64,000 nt of DNA from Macrosoma leucophasiata (Eukaryota; Arthropoda; Insecta; Lepidoptera; Hedylidae). Both the position numbers and the translations under genes were made by a program. Shown piece by piece: positions 10,796 through 21,103 of this stretch; position 1 is the first letter of the stretch, and every line of letters begins with the position of its first letter. The notes beneath the pieces are model-generated. The model was not told the DNA's origin. It worked only from the letters and a program-made list of their open reading frames with translations, and did no database searches. The stretch is taken from the NCBI GenBank assembly GCA_036365455.1, contig JAWQUS010000002.1:2976001-3040000 (forward strand), given 5' to 3'.

Positions 10796-11214
10796 TTTTT
10801 TTTTTTTAATTTAATAAGATTTGTTACATAACAACATATGAATAAAAGTCTATGGATACCAAAAAACCCTTATTGGGTTTGTCCTGGCACCGTTACATCC
10901 GAAGCTCGCATCTTATATTACTGATAATTATTAAGCAGTCGAAAAATTACAATATTTGCATCATTAGCCTAGTAAATTATACATACATAATGGAGTAACG
11001 TAGTTCATTAATTCTAACTACCAAAAATATCATAACATAGCAACATAAGACTTATCACTTACTTAAAAATCAATATTAGAGATAAGGAGGCAAGAAAGGC
11101 TACAATATACGGTAATATCATCGAGCGCAGTTACAATATTAAAAACATAGACAGGTAGGTACTACTATATCATTACGCGTTTAGATAGGTACAACTACAA
11201 TTTTACATTTTTTT

Positions 11215-11508
11215 ACTGGTGGTAGAGCTCCAGTGATGGAGCTCGTGGGCGTAGGCACCACCGCATTACCTAATATACTTGCCGCTAAATGGTAGTGTTC
11301 AGCACTATCGTGTTCCGGTCAGGTGGTAATGTACGGCCCTGTAATTTCCGGCACAGAGGCATAACACCTCAGGCCTCAGGAGTGGTAACGCATCTGCATT
11401 TTTACCTCTGGTCATTGTGTGGGTGTCTATAGGCTGCAGTCATCACTTAACATCAATGTGAACTGTTTGCAACTTTTAAAATATAAAAAAAAAAAAAAAA
11501 AAAAAAAA
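11215..11508 (+). mobile_element. R1 copy, nearly full length
   Basis: Standard start and middle, small loss in the CATGCTTGTTTGCC region, and a long A tail of about 24 bases, suggesting a fairly recent insertion. Confidence 0.75.
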
Positions 11509-11930
11509 CAGACGGTGCACGGTGTGTATGCGCACGGTGCGCGGTGTGTTTATTAAGTAACCCGCTGTTTTGTCAATCAAAACAGGTTTAAGTTGCAATC
11601 CTATACAGGTTGTTTGAGTAAATTATGCATATAAGATTTTTTTTTTAATTCATAATAAAGTAAGTGTAGTCAGTTTATTTAAAGGTAGTATTATAATTGT
11701 ATGTAGGTATGTAATTAATATTTCTAATAGCCTATTAATTAAAGTTAATCTTGTTAATATAATTATATATATGTATGTATATTTTTATTTTTAAAGAAAA
11801 ATGGAAAGAAAAAATTGATAAAATTTTTTTCTTTAAAAATAAAAATATACATACATATATATTTTTTATTTCACAAGCATGTGTTAATGCGAAATAATAT
11901 AAAACAATTATTAAGGGTAAAAGCGACTTC

Positions 11931-12170
11931 TTTACGATATTCAATAAACTGAAAAGTCTGTTATATCGGTTGCCTAACTAGCATAGTTGGTAATAGATGG
12001 CGCTACTGCTACCATAAAGCAATGCAATAGATGTGAAGGAAAGATTTGACAAATCGGGCAGGGCTTCAGTAGCTCAATTGGAAGAGCGGCTGGACTAGAT
12101 TCCCAGTAGGTTGCGAGTTCGAGCCTCGCCTGAAGTCAAATTTTTCTTTCCATTTTTCTTTAAAAATAAA
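11931..12170 (+). mobile_element. Half of a tRNA-bearing inverted-repeat element
   Basis: From CGATATTCAATAAACTGAAA through a tRNA-like unit to CAAATTTTTCTTTCCATTTT, this matches the right half and spacer of the complete element at 33565-33942. The left side (11795-11850) keeps only fragments of the end sequence, without the second tRNA-like unit. Confidence 0.6.
12063..12136 (+). tRNA. tRNA-like sequence in a repeat (pseudo-tRNA)
   Basis: A 74-base unit: acceptor-type ends GCTTCAG/CTGAAGT, D arm GCTC..GAGC, anticodon-type stem around CTGGACTAGATT, T arm with GAGTTCGAGCC. An A box (TAGCTCAATTGG) and B-box-like sequence are present, followed by TTTTT, a pol III terminator. Part of a mobile element, so not a host tRNA gene. 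Confidence 0.5.
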
Positions 12171-12298
12171 AATATATTTCACAAGCATGTGTTAATGCGA
12201 AATAATATAAAACAAATATGTATGTATGTATGAATGTATATGTAATATTCCTATAACAATTTACTTTTGTACAGGTTATAATAAATTAAACTCTTTTT

Positions 12299-13715
12299 TT
12301 AATTAAGTATGTAATGATATTTTAATTTTGATTTAAAATTATTTTGGTTAAGTGTTTCTCTGACATTTAGGGGTATTTTGTTATATAATCTAGGTAGAAG
12401 GTAGTCACGTGTTCGCCTACCGTAATAATTTGTAGTATTTGAGACAGTAACCATGTCCTTTCTACTTACTTTTCTTGTATAAATTTTGTGATTTACAGGA
12501 CTCAAGAACTGCTGGTATCGTTGGCATTGTTCAGTTATCAAGGCATATTCAACTTTTTCATGTACCGGTATTATCTGACAGTAGCCAAATAAGGCGCGAT
12601 AATTGTCTCTGAACATGTTTTTAATTATATAAGGTACTATAATTTAAGGAAGCGCGCATGGCCCAGCGGCTGGTGTAGATCGTAAGCGATCTGCTCGGTT
12701 AAGCACTACGGGCGCGGTCGGGTAGTGTGATGGGTGACCGCTAGGGGCAAATTAAATGCGCGTTTCCGTGCTTCGGAGGGCACGTTAAGCCGTCGGTCCC
12801 GGTTGCTATCGATGGATAGCAGTCGTTAAACCTTGTCGGAGGCCTTATGGGCGGTTTGAAAACATCCGACAGTGGGTTGGCCACTAACCCACCCACCTCC
12901 ACCAATCCGCATTCGAGCAGCGTGGTGGAGTAAGCTCCAGGCCTCCCCCCAAAAAAAAGGGAGAGACTTGTGCCCAGCAGTGGGACGTATAATGGGTTGC
13001 CATTATTATTATTAATTTAAGCAGTCTAAGCTGTAGGGTATAGATCTTGTCCAAATATGTCTTATATGTACGGCCATCACTAGTGATACCATAAGAGATA
13101 GCAGATTCCGCAAGAGCTGTATAAAGATTACGAAGGATCTTTATAGGGACTTTGTTTCGAATTAGGTATATTTTCTTCAATAGAGCTCGCAGTTTATCAC
13201 ATACCATGTCAACATGAGGTGCCCAATTAAATCTGTCGTCAACAATAACGCCCAGGTACTTGGCTTTTTTAACTTGTTTGATATTGCTACAGCCGCCATC
13301 GCATTGCGTTCCCTTATATTTATGCAAGCAGCTATGATTATGAGCAATTAGTTTTATACTTTGTGGTCCTCGATAGTTGTGCGCGGATCTCACATGTATA
13401 AGTTGGGTCTTATCGGTATTAAAGACCAGTCCAGCATCGTGTGACCACATGCTCAGTGCTGTGAAGTCAAGTTGTAATTTTTTTAGTGCGACTTCGATGT
13501 TTTTATCATCGCCAATGAGGCAGGTGCAGGTCTGCAAATTGATAAATTTGTCAATTTTTTATGACATGTTTGGCGTCGTTTACGTACGTTAGGTAATGAA
13601 GAGGACCAAGTACACACCCTTGAGCAGGACCAACTGTTACATTAACCTCGTCGCTAGTTGCATCTCCTACTCTAACTCTATAACCTCTGTCTGAGAGATA
13701 GTTTTAGTTCCTGAG
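12299..13715 (-). pseudogene. LINE reverse transcriptase, C-terminal fragment
   Basis: Reading the minus strand from 13715, the palm motif appears as PAQGCVLGPLHYLTYVND, then a FAD...CLIGDD region broken by a frameshift. Next come 13537-13019 with KKAKYLGVIVDDRFNW and CDKLRALLKKI, and finally 12616-12299 with NYYGRRTRDYLLPRLYNKIP. This order is typical of non-LTR retrotransposon ORF2 of the Jockey/CR1 kind. A SINE at 12649-13012 splits the gene. The N-terminal endonuclease and early RT motifs are missing. Not functional. Confidence 0.8.
12649..13012 (+). mobile_element. 5S-rRNA-derived SINE with target duplication
   Basis: The head contains TTAAGCACTACGGGCGCGGT and GATGGGTGACCGC, matching the 3' half of insect 5S rRNA, where an internal pol III promoter lies. 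The body ends GGGTTGCCATTATTATTATT, a LINE-like microsatellite tail. The 9-bp duplication TAATTTAAG flanks it (12640-12648 and 13013-13021), fixing the element at 364 bp. Related pieces lie at 31932, 51924 and 56924. The 5S origin is inferred from this block. Confidence 0.7.
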
Positions 13716-13975
13716 ATTAGTTCGCGTTCAAACAAGCAAACAAACAAACAAACTCTTCAGCTTCATAATATTAGTGTAGATATAATAAGACAGTAAAAAT
13801 CGAGTGTCTGTATGTGTATATTAAATATTTTTCCAAAAAATCTGATAGGGGGCGATTAAAGAAGAAACCAAAAAAACTCTATCTGTCTGTCTATCTGGTA
13901 CGTTAAAACTTCGAAACTACTCAACAAATTTGAACGCTGTTTTCACAGGTAGATTACATATGAATAATGAAGAGT
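13705..13975. mobile_element. Two Helitron ends back to back
   Basis: 13705-13780 is a minus-strand 5' end (AGCTTCATAATATTAGTGTA, then GA|T). Immediately after, 13781-13975 reads plus-strand as the 5' region of the 2598 family (TATAATAAGACAGTAAAAAT, GGGGGCGATTAAAG). Both lack 3' ends. Confidence 0.5.
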
Positions 13976-14030
13976 GTTGTCAAAACTTTGTTTCGTAAAA
14001 TCCGTTAAGGGAAAAAGAAGTCAAGATCAT

Positions 14031-14236
14031 TTTTTTTTTAAATACGCTTACACTCACAGCCCAACAGTAGGCATAAACCTGTGTCGTGGGTGCCGTTGTA
14101 CACATACAACACATACACAAACATCCAGACCCGAAATAAATATCTGTAGGCCATACAAATATTTGTCCCGGTGCGGGGATCGAACCCGCGACCCTTCGAA
14201 TCAAACGGTTGTCTCACACCGCTAGACTAACCGTCA
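14031..14236 (-). mobile_element. tRNA-derived SINE family S, copy 1
   Basis: On the minus strand the head is GGTTAGTCTAGCGGTGTGAG with a B box GGTTCGATCCCC, then a body with TGTGTATGTGTTGTATGTGT and GCCCACGACACAGG-like sequence, ending TAAGCGTATTT. The same family occurs at 29406, 34351 and 36427. Confidence 0.7.
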
Positions 14237-14409
14237 CTACTAAACTTTGAACAGAGTTGAATGCGGTTTTCATAAACGTATTTAATGTAGACTAGCGGTG
14301 GTGATTGCGTAGAATTAAATAAAATTATTGTTCAGTATCTACACAGACGAAGTCGTGGGCACAACTAGTATATTATATACGCGTATTATTACGTAAAAGA
14401 TTATTAGGT

Positions 14410-14698
14410 ACCCACTACCACTATTACTGAGGTCCCAGGTTCGAGTCCCGGGTCGGGGGATAATAGAGATAAGGGTGTAGAATTCTTTATCTCTGGTTCT
14501 ATTGGGATTTTCCATTTTTTTGAAGTTTCCCTTTACCTCGAAATTTGGTAATGTTCCCGGAGATGTCAATAGGATCGCCACCTGTTACATGGGCCAAAAC
14601 GTACCCGGCGAATCGTGGGTGTTTGCATGTATGATTTAATGCATGCATTTACCTCTGCCTACCCCTTCGGGGATTACAGGCGTGAAGTTACGTTATAT
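14410..14698 (+). mobile_element. tRNA-derived SINE family T, 5'-truncated, with target duplication
   Basis: Flanked by AAGATTATTAGGT at 14397-14409 and 14699-14711. The copy starts within the tRNA-like head (B box GGTTCGAGTCCC present, A box lost) and runs to TACAGGCGTGAAGTTA. The intact copy at 20792 shows what is missing. Perfect duplications on a headless copy show truncation happened at insertion. Confidence 0.85.
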
Positions 14699-14827
14699 AA
14701 GATTATTAGGTGGTGTAAAGGTATGGATAAATAATGCTATGTTCAAATGTTCAAATGTTCAAACATAGCATTATTTACCTCTACCTACCCTCCCAAGGGG
14801 TAGCCAAAGGTAAATGCATGCATTAAT

Positions 14828-15001
14828 TGTACGGCCCTGTAATTTTCGGCACAGAGGCATAACACCTAATGCCTCAGGAGTGGCAGCGGATCTGCATTTT
14901 GACCTCTGGTCATTGTGTGGGTGTCTATAGACTGCAGTCATCACTTAACATCAATGTAAACTTGCATGCTTGTTTGCTACTTTTATTACAAAGAAAAAAA
15001 A
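14828..15001 (+). mobile_element. R1 copy, 5'-truncated
   Basis: From GTACGGCCCTGTAATTTTCG to a short A tail. It follows a hairpin around 14729-14777 (AAATAATGCTATG / CATAGCATTATTT). Confidence 0.65.
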
Positions 15002-15007
15002 TGCGCG

Positions 15008-15061
15008 CTACGTAGCGTAGGCCTACGCGTACTTGAGTACGCGTAGGCCTACGCTACGTAG
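15008..15061. repeat. Perfect 25-bp palindrome rich in TACG
   Basis: Arms 15008-15032 and 15037-15061 are exact reverse complements with loop TTGA. The unit is built of CTACGTAG and TACGCGTA. Related TACGCGTA words continue to about 15115. Confidence 0.9.
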
Positions 15062-15119
15062 TGCGTTGCTACGCGTAAGGCTACGACACATACCGTAAAG
15101 CTACGATATGTGTAAGACC

Positions 15120-16280
15120 TCTGTATAATAGACAAGAAAAGTCACCGGGAAGTAAGAATTCATGTCGTTCCTACAAACGAACTGTGTACAGTGCTCAACA
15201 AGAAATAATGCACATCGAGTCTATGAAAGTGACAATTGGTAAGCATATATATATGTATTTATACTTTAAGTACCTGCCATAGCTGTTAATAAGATTTGAT
15301 CCGAACATCCAGTTACAATTCTTCAATGTTGGTAGGGACGTTGCAACTGGCTGTCAAGATCAATCCCACACTAAATTACATTATAAACCTATAAATATAA
15401 AAGGAGATGTTGCAAAAATGTATGGACCTCCGGCCATGTATTGTACACAATATCATTAAACAGGCAAAATCAATATAAAAACGTTTTTACTGCATATTTT
15501 CACTTACTAAGCTTTGTTTGCAGTTACAAAACATTATTTGCAGTTAGAATTGCAACTCAAAACCAACATGGCGAATATGGCGGGCGATGTCATTTTGACA
15601 TTTTCATTTTTTAAATTGTATTTTGATTATAGAACTTGGAGAACAAAAGTAATATTTTCTGAATACTATCAAAATCGATTGATCCCAAGTGTCGGCTGTA
15701 TCGCCGCCATGTTTTAACATAGTTGAAAAGGATAAAATCGTTTGAATTAAATGTAATTGTAATTCTAATATATATTCTTGAATAAATTAATTGTATTTTT
15801 TTCGGATTCTTCTTTAATTTACCCATTTTTTGAGGACGTGTACGAACCAGAGCCGAGCTCGCAACATCTCCTTTACGTATAATTCCAAAAAGCTTAAATA
15901 AAATACTTCAATTAAAGTTAAAAAGCAAAATACTATAACTGTATATAACATAGTATACTCAAACTGGCAAAATTCCACCTCTAAATTTTTTTCGCCAATT
16001 TTGTATTCAGAAAATATGATTCTACTGAAATCCAATTTTGCCGTGCATTGAACATGAACGAATGATATCACACGCATAAATATTCCATTTAAATGTACAT
16101 TTGAACAATATTCGTGATATCAATACATATCTCATTAGAATGTACTGAACGGGTTACCCATTAATTAAACTATTCGGTTATTTGAATAATAAAATTGGAT
16201 GATAATTTTGTTATAGTGTGTAATAATGCATTAAAATGTATAACCGTAAAATTTATAATTTTTGCTGTATCGACGAAACT
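15120..16280. other. Low-repeat stretch, no gene recognised
   Basis: Apart from short AT-rich ORFs without family features, nothing was recognised. AACATGGCGAATATGGCGGG near 15566 and GCCGCCATGTTTTAAC near 15704 form a loose inverted pair about 140 bases apart, perhaps ends of an old MITE. Confidence 0.4.
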
Positions 16281-16282
16281 TG

Positions 16283-16757
16283 TTTTTTATGTGACGTAGG
16301 TGACAAACAAGCATGCAGTTTACATAGATGTTAAGTGATGACTGCAGTCTACAGACATCTACACAAAACCAGAAGCAAAAATGTAGATGCGTTGCCACCC
16401 CAGTGCAGTTGTTATGTCACTGTGATAGGTATTACAGGGCCATACATTACCATCTAACCGGAGCACTATAGTTTTTTGTGTAATCGAAGTGGCAAACAAG
16501 CATGCAGTTCACATTGATATAAAAGTGACGACTGCAGTCTATAGACACTTGCAAAAAAAAAAAGGTCAAAATGCAAATACGTTACCACTTCTGAGACCTC
16601 AGGTGTTATGCCTCTGTGCCGGAAATTACAGGGCCGTACATTACCACCTGACCGGAACACGATAGTGCTGAACACTACCATTTAGCGGCAAGTATATTAG
16701 GTAATGCGGTGGTGCCTACGCCCGCGAGCTCCGTTACTGGAGCTCTACCGCCAGTAA
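16283..16757 (-). mobile_element. Two R1 copies in tandem
   Basis: 16283-16471 is a subfamily B copy lacking its 5' part. 16472-16757 is a nearly complete standard copy ending CTCTACCGCCAGTAAA. Both are minus strand, joined at CACTATAG|TTTTTTGTG. Confidence 0.7.
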
Positions 16758-16867
16758 ACCATCTATAGTGCTTACTCTACCTACGATACAACTTGATTGA
16801 TTTGATTTCATTTAATGTAGAGTCATAATGAGAACTGGCACTGTCAAACGTATAAACGTATGTATCT

Positions 16868-16956
16868 TCACGCAGGTCCCCCTACCATCCCGTACCGTTT
16901 ATACGTACTGCCTACCCCGTACCCAACGGGGTAGGCAGTGCGTATAAACGTGTATA
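16868..16956 (-). mobile_element. LINE 3' tail containing a snap-back
   Basis: TATCTTCACGCAGGTCC is the reverse of the tail of the LINE at 58046-58378. Inside it, arms 16896-16919 and 16927-16950 (around CTGCCTACCCCG) are inverted with a single mismatch and a 7-base loop. Confidence 0.6.
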
Positions 16957-17454
16957 ATATTTTTTTTATTCCATGTTGTCGAATATTTTCAATAGAAATA
17001 AGCTCGAGTGTCTAGGCACCACTGCATTACTTAAGAAGTACGTAAAATTTTACATTACCTTTAACTTTAACAAATATTTTGATGCAACTGAACCCGAAAG
17101 TTATGTACTAAATTAGAGTAAGTGCCTCTTACTAAACACAGCTAAAATATTTCTCCTATCTCCATGTAATTGGAAGCTTACTTTTGTCTATCAATTAATA
17201 ACCACTGCAAGTTCATCAAAGTTTGATATTCCAATTAACGTTACGCGTTCCCAATGTGTCCCGGTCTCATATAGCCGGCACATATGGCACACTTCCAACA
17301 GCATGGTGCGGCGCAATAAGCCCCGAATTTCGTATCGTTTACCCAACTCAGAACTAACTTTAATAAGTCCCTACCTTCATACAAGCTAATAACTTTTATC
17401 CCCAAGTTTACAGGCCGCAGCGTGAATAAAACTGTATCGAGGCATTCTTAAAAG

Positions 17455-17552
17455 CCTCGGGGGGAGGGAGCGTCGGTGGCGTCGCGACGTTCAGTCGGGC
17501 GCCAACCGTCGGCCGCGCCTGTCACGTTATGGGCTGCGCCAGGTAAACGGGC
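17455..17552 (+). promoter_or_regulatory. Putative core promoter/leader of the exchanger gene
   Basis: A GC-rich block unlike its AT-rich surroundings. TTCAGTCGG near 17490 matches the insect initiator TCAGT; no TATA box is at -30. The main ATG at 17553 is 60 bases downstream. CAGGTAAAC at 17540-17548 resembles a splice donor and could link an alternative leader. Inferred from motifs only. Confidence 0.35.
17529..17546 (+). CDS. Five-codon upstream ORF
   Basis: ATG 17529 encodes MGCAR and stops with TAA six bases before the exchanger ATG. If the leader is transcribed through here, it could reduce initiation at 17553 or require reinitiation. It overlaps the donor-like AGGTAAAC, so splicing could remove its stop. 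Confidence 0.3.
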   Translation: MGCAR

Positions 17553-19216
17553 ATGCGGCCCGCGCTCGCCGCGCTCGCGGCCTGCTGCGTGGTAGCGCGC
17601 GCCGAGCTGCCCTCAGCGCGTCTCGCGCCGCGCAACACTACTCCCCACCACGTCTTACAGTGTTCCAAAGGGCTCATGCTGCCAATATGGATGCCCATCG
17701 AGGATGTCCCCACATTCGAAATCGCTTTCCGCGGTCTCGTTTACTTCCTTGCGCTGATGTACCTCTTCATCGGCGTCTCCATCGTATCGGACCGGTTCAT
17801 GGCCGCCATAGAAGTTATAACGTCAAGGGAGAAGGAGGTGCGCGTACGGCGGAACGGCAGCGAACAGATCGTGGTCGTGCGTGTTTGGAATGAGACCGTT
17901 GCCAATTTGACCCTTATGGCATTGGGGTCAAGCGCACCTGAGATTCTGCTGTCAGTTATAGAAATCGCTGGGAAAAATTTCGAAGCTGGTGACCTCGGGC
18001 CCGGTACCATCGTCGGGTCAGCCGCTTACAACCTATTTGTTATTATTGCTATCTGTGTGGGTGTGATTCCTGACGGGGAGGTGCGGAAGATAAAGCACCT
18101 TCGTGTGTTCCTCGTGACCGCGACATGGTCGGTGTTCGCATATGTATGGCTTTATCTAATCCTCGCCGTCATCTCCCCGAGCGAGGTCGAGGTGTGGGAG
18201 GGGGCCGTCACCTTCCTTTTCTTTCCAGCCACCGTTATGACAGCATACATAGCCGATCGAAGGTTGCTTATGTATAAATATTTGAAGAAAGGTTACCGTG
18301 TGAATGAAAGGGGTGTGATAGTCGAAGTTGAAGGTGATGGGTCCGTTGAAATGGCATTGAAACCGGGTGGTGATGATTTCGCATCCGACGATGAGGAAGG
18401 TAGGGAGTTAGAGAAATCTAGAAGAGATTACGTCGCAGTCCTGCGTGATTTGAGACGCCAGCATCCCGAAGAAGACTTGGAAACAGTAGAGCGGATGGCT
18501 TTAGAAGCTTTGATGTCGAGAGGTCCAAAATCTCGAGCGTTTTACAGAGTGGCTGCGACGAGGAAAATGACGGGAGGTGGTGATTTCTCGCGTAAGATAT
18601 CTGAACGTGCACAAAGTGATTTGAGCGAGGTCAAAGCTGAATTGCAACGGCGTGAATCAGGCACTGTATTGATTGAGCCACGAGGCCCTAACGTTCGATT
18701 TGACCCTAATCATTACACTGTTATGGAGAACTGCGGTTCCTTCGAAGTCAGGGTCGTTCGAGGGGGAGATTTGAGTGGAGAAGTGACTGTTCAGTATACA
18801 ACTGAGGATGGAACGGCCGAAGCTGGCTCAGATTACGTGGCAGCTCAAGGATCATTAGTATTTGGGCATGGTGAGACTGAGAAGACTTTCCGTGTTCAAG
18901 TGATCGATGATGATGTTTTTGAGGAAGATGAGCATTTTTACGTGAGATTGAGCTCTCCGAAGGGAGCTTGTCTTAAGTCTCCGTCGACGGCTACGATAGT
19001 GATTCTAGATGACGATCATTCTGGTGTCTTCTCTTTTCCACAAAGAGACTTTGAGTTGACTGAGTCGGTGGGGACGTTTGATCTGAAGGTAGTGAGGACG
19101 GCGGGTGCTAGAGGGAGAGTCCGGGTGCCGTACTGGACGGAAGACGGTACCGCTAAGAGTGGTGCACAGTATGAAGCTGTGCAGGCCTACATTGTATTCG
19201 AGAACAACGAAACTGA
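17553..19216 (+). CDS. Calx: Na+/Ca2+ exchanger (NCX/Calx), first coding exon
   Basis: An open frame of about 555 codons encodes the N-terminal half of a plasma-membrane Na+/Ca2+ exchanger, which extrudes Ca2+ using the Na+ gradient. Order: signal-peptide-like residues 1-17; membrane segments around 58-80 and 115-140; alpha-1 repeat with GSSAPE (125-130) and GTIVGSAAYNLF (151-162), the ion-binding signature; membrane segments near 160-173, 183-207 and 215-233; an XIP-like basic stretch RRLLMYKYLKKGYR (236-249); an acidic loop; Calx-beta domain CBD1 (about 376-489) with Ca2+-binding acidic clusters DDD (452-454), EEDE (457-460) and DDD (486-488); and the start of CBD2 (from 491). The apparent stop TGA lies within the donor GA|GTGAGTT at 19217, so the exon ends at 19216 in mid-codon. 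The rest of CBD2, later membrane segments and alpha-2 repeat must be on further exons, which I did not find. Large first coding exons are usual in this family. Confidence 0.93.
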
Positions 19217-20015
19217 GTGAGTTATCTATTATTACAATTAGATTTAGTACTTTATTGCCTTACTGGTTGTGTATGGTCATGATAATTTTTAATTTTAATA
19301 GACTTCTTCAATTTTAAGCATTATAATTACTACATTATAAACCTACAATGTTTTAAACGTATTAATTTTACAGTAATTTAAACAATCACATAAGCATATT
19401 CGCCGTAAGTTTCAAGGTGACCGAGTATAAAATACGATAAATATCATCCACTCTAACAATATCCTTGAAACCTTTCAGACGTTAAACTTAATTTTACATT
19501 AAAACGTTCCATTTGTTTTAAAAAAACTAATCTATCATTATATATTTATGTAGGTGTACGAACTGTTTATTGGAATAAAAATGAATAAAAGCTTTTCCCT
19601 GTACTCATTCATCAATATGAGGTGACAGATTTCTAACGAATGTCCGTATCAATAGTTTGAGTTTGCCTTTTAGAGCAATAAGAAGTAATATATCAAATGA
19701 AATAAATTATACGTACAACGTAAATACCAACTTCTTTTTTGGAATATAGGATTTATATTTTCAATAATTTATTTATCTAGATTATCTTTGTACACTAAGC
19801 TTAGTGGTGAAGCGACTAAATAGACTGTTCAATTTCCCGAAGTCAATTCCCTTTTTTTTTTAATTTACAATAATTAAAAAAAAAGGTTATTTAATTAACT
19901 ATGTAGTACATATATATATATATATATATACACATAATTTGCGTGATTAGCAATATTTCCAAAATACTATTTATAGACAGAGACGGTTAAACATTTCACA
20001 AAATATAACATAGGT
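19217..20015 (+). other. Intron sequence after the exchanger exon
   Basis: It starts with the donor GTGAGTTATC and is AT-rich with no recognised gene. A (TA)n run lies at 19911-19931 and T/A homopolymers at 19850-19885. No acceptor plus CBD2 coding sequence was seen downstream by eye. Confidence 0.6.
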
Positions 20016-20016
20016 A

Positions 20017-20220
20017 CTAGCTTTTACCAGCGGCTTCGCTTGCATTAAAGCCATTAATATATTTCGTAAAAAATATTTAAGTAGGTATGTTTTTAATAAG
20101 AAAGTATCCTATGTTACTTCTAATATCTCTAAGAATATTTGTACTCAATTTCATGATGATCGGTTCCAATAGTCGTTTCTGCGTGAAAGCGTAACAAACA
20201 AACATTCGAATTTATATAAC
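20017..20220 (-). mobile_element. Helitron-like terminal fragment
   Basis: CTAGCTTTTACCAGCGGCTT at the left is the reversed GC-rich CTAG terminus. The fragment runs through TTTCTGCGTGAAAGCGTAAC and abuts the next Helitron. No 5' TC end. Confidence 0.45.
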
Positions 20221-20221
20221 A

Positions 20222-20771
20222 CTAGCGGCCCGCCCCTGCTTCGCGCGGGTGCAATGTTACCTACCCTCTCCTATTCGTCTCAGCGTGATGATTATAGATA
20301 TAGCCGAAAGCCTTCCTCGATATCTTCTATAGTTTAGGCAGCGTACGCAAAATAAGTAACTTTTCTAATTATTTTTTTACACCTTGTGTCTGAAAACCCA
20401 AATATCTTACGGAACCCTATTTTTTCCAAAATAAAATATAGCCCATGTTACCCGTGGATAATGTAGCTTTTGAATAGTGAAATAAACTATAAAGATATTC
20501 CTCGACATCTTTTATAGTTTAGGCAGCGTACGCAAAATAAGTAACTTTTCTGGTTGAATTTTTACACCTTGTGTCTGAAAAACCCAAATATCTTACGGAA
20601 CCTTATTTTTTCCAAAATAAAATATAGCCTATGTTACCCGTGGATAATGTAGCTTTCGAATAGTGAAAGAATTTTTTAAATCGGTCCAGAAGTTATTGAG
20701 CCCATTCAATACAAACAAACAAACAAAAAATATTACCTCTTTAATACTACCTTTGTAATATTAGTTTGGAT
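20222..20771 (-). mobile_element. Non-autonomous Helitron with internal duplication
   Basis: It begins CTAGCGGCCCGCCCCTGCTT (3' end, reversed) and reaches a 5'-type end around TAATATTAGTTTGGAT, slightly altered from the usual. Inside is a tandem duplication with a 185-bp period (CTCGA at 20316 and 20501), spanning about 20316-20670. Confidence 0.6.
20316..20670. repeat. Tandem duplication, 185-bp period
   Basis: Both units contain TTTAGGCAGCGTACGCAAAA and CAAATATCTTACGGAACC. They differ at a handful of positions, so the duplication is not brand new. Confidence 0.75.
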
Positions 20772-20791
20772 TTAGATTAAAGTAGGGATAT

Positions 20792-21103
20792 GCTCTGCCT
20801 CGGTAGCCTAGTGGTAGCAGGCCACTACTACTACGCTGATGTCCTGGGTTCGATTCTCGGGTCGTGGGTAATCAGAGATAATGATGTAAAATCCTTTTTC
20901 CTGGTTTTATTAGGATTTTTCCATTTTCTGGAATTTTCCCAGTACCTCGAAGTTTGGTAATGTGCCCGGAGATGTCAACAGGCTCGCCACCTGTTACATG
21001 GGCCAAGACGTAACCGGCGAATCGTGGGTGTTTGCATGTATGCTTGAATGCATGCATTCTGCCTCTGCCTACCCCTTCGGGCATTACAGGCGTGAAGTTA
21101 TGT
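20792..21103 (+). mobile_element. tRNA-derived SINE family T, full length, with target duplication
   Basis: The 13-bp duplication AAAGTAGGGATAT flanks it (20779-20791, 21104-21116), giving 312 bp. The tRNA-like head has an A box (TAGCCTAGTGG) and a B box (GGTTCGATTCT). The body includes CCTCGAAGTTTGGTAATGTG and the 3' end CCTACCCCTTCGGGCATTAC with no long A tail. Reference copy for 14410, 38866, 40939 and 46692. Confidence 0.88.

Noticed and set aside
12860..13020. Coding continuation of the LINE frame at its C-terminus (IIIMATHYTSHCWAQVSPFF)
   Set aside because: These residues are translated from the inserted 5S-type SINE, not from the LINE.
16466..16681. Frame starting MVVFSTIVFRSGGNVRPCNF
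   Set aside because: The same peptide appears wherever R1 occurs (674, 9192, 16466, 52361). It is a by-product of the repeat, not a gene.
17741..18010. Frames overlapping the exchanger exon on other frames or strand
   Set aside because: They lie entirely within the conserved exchanger coding sequence.
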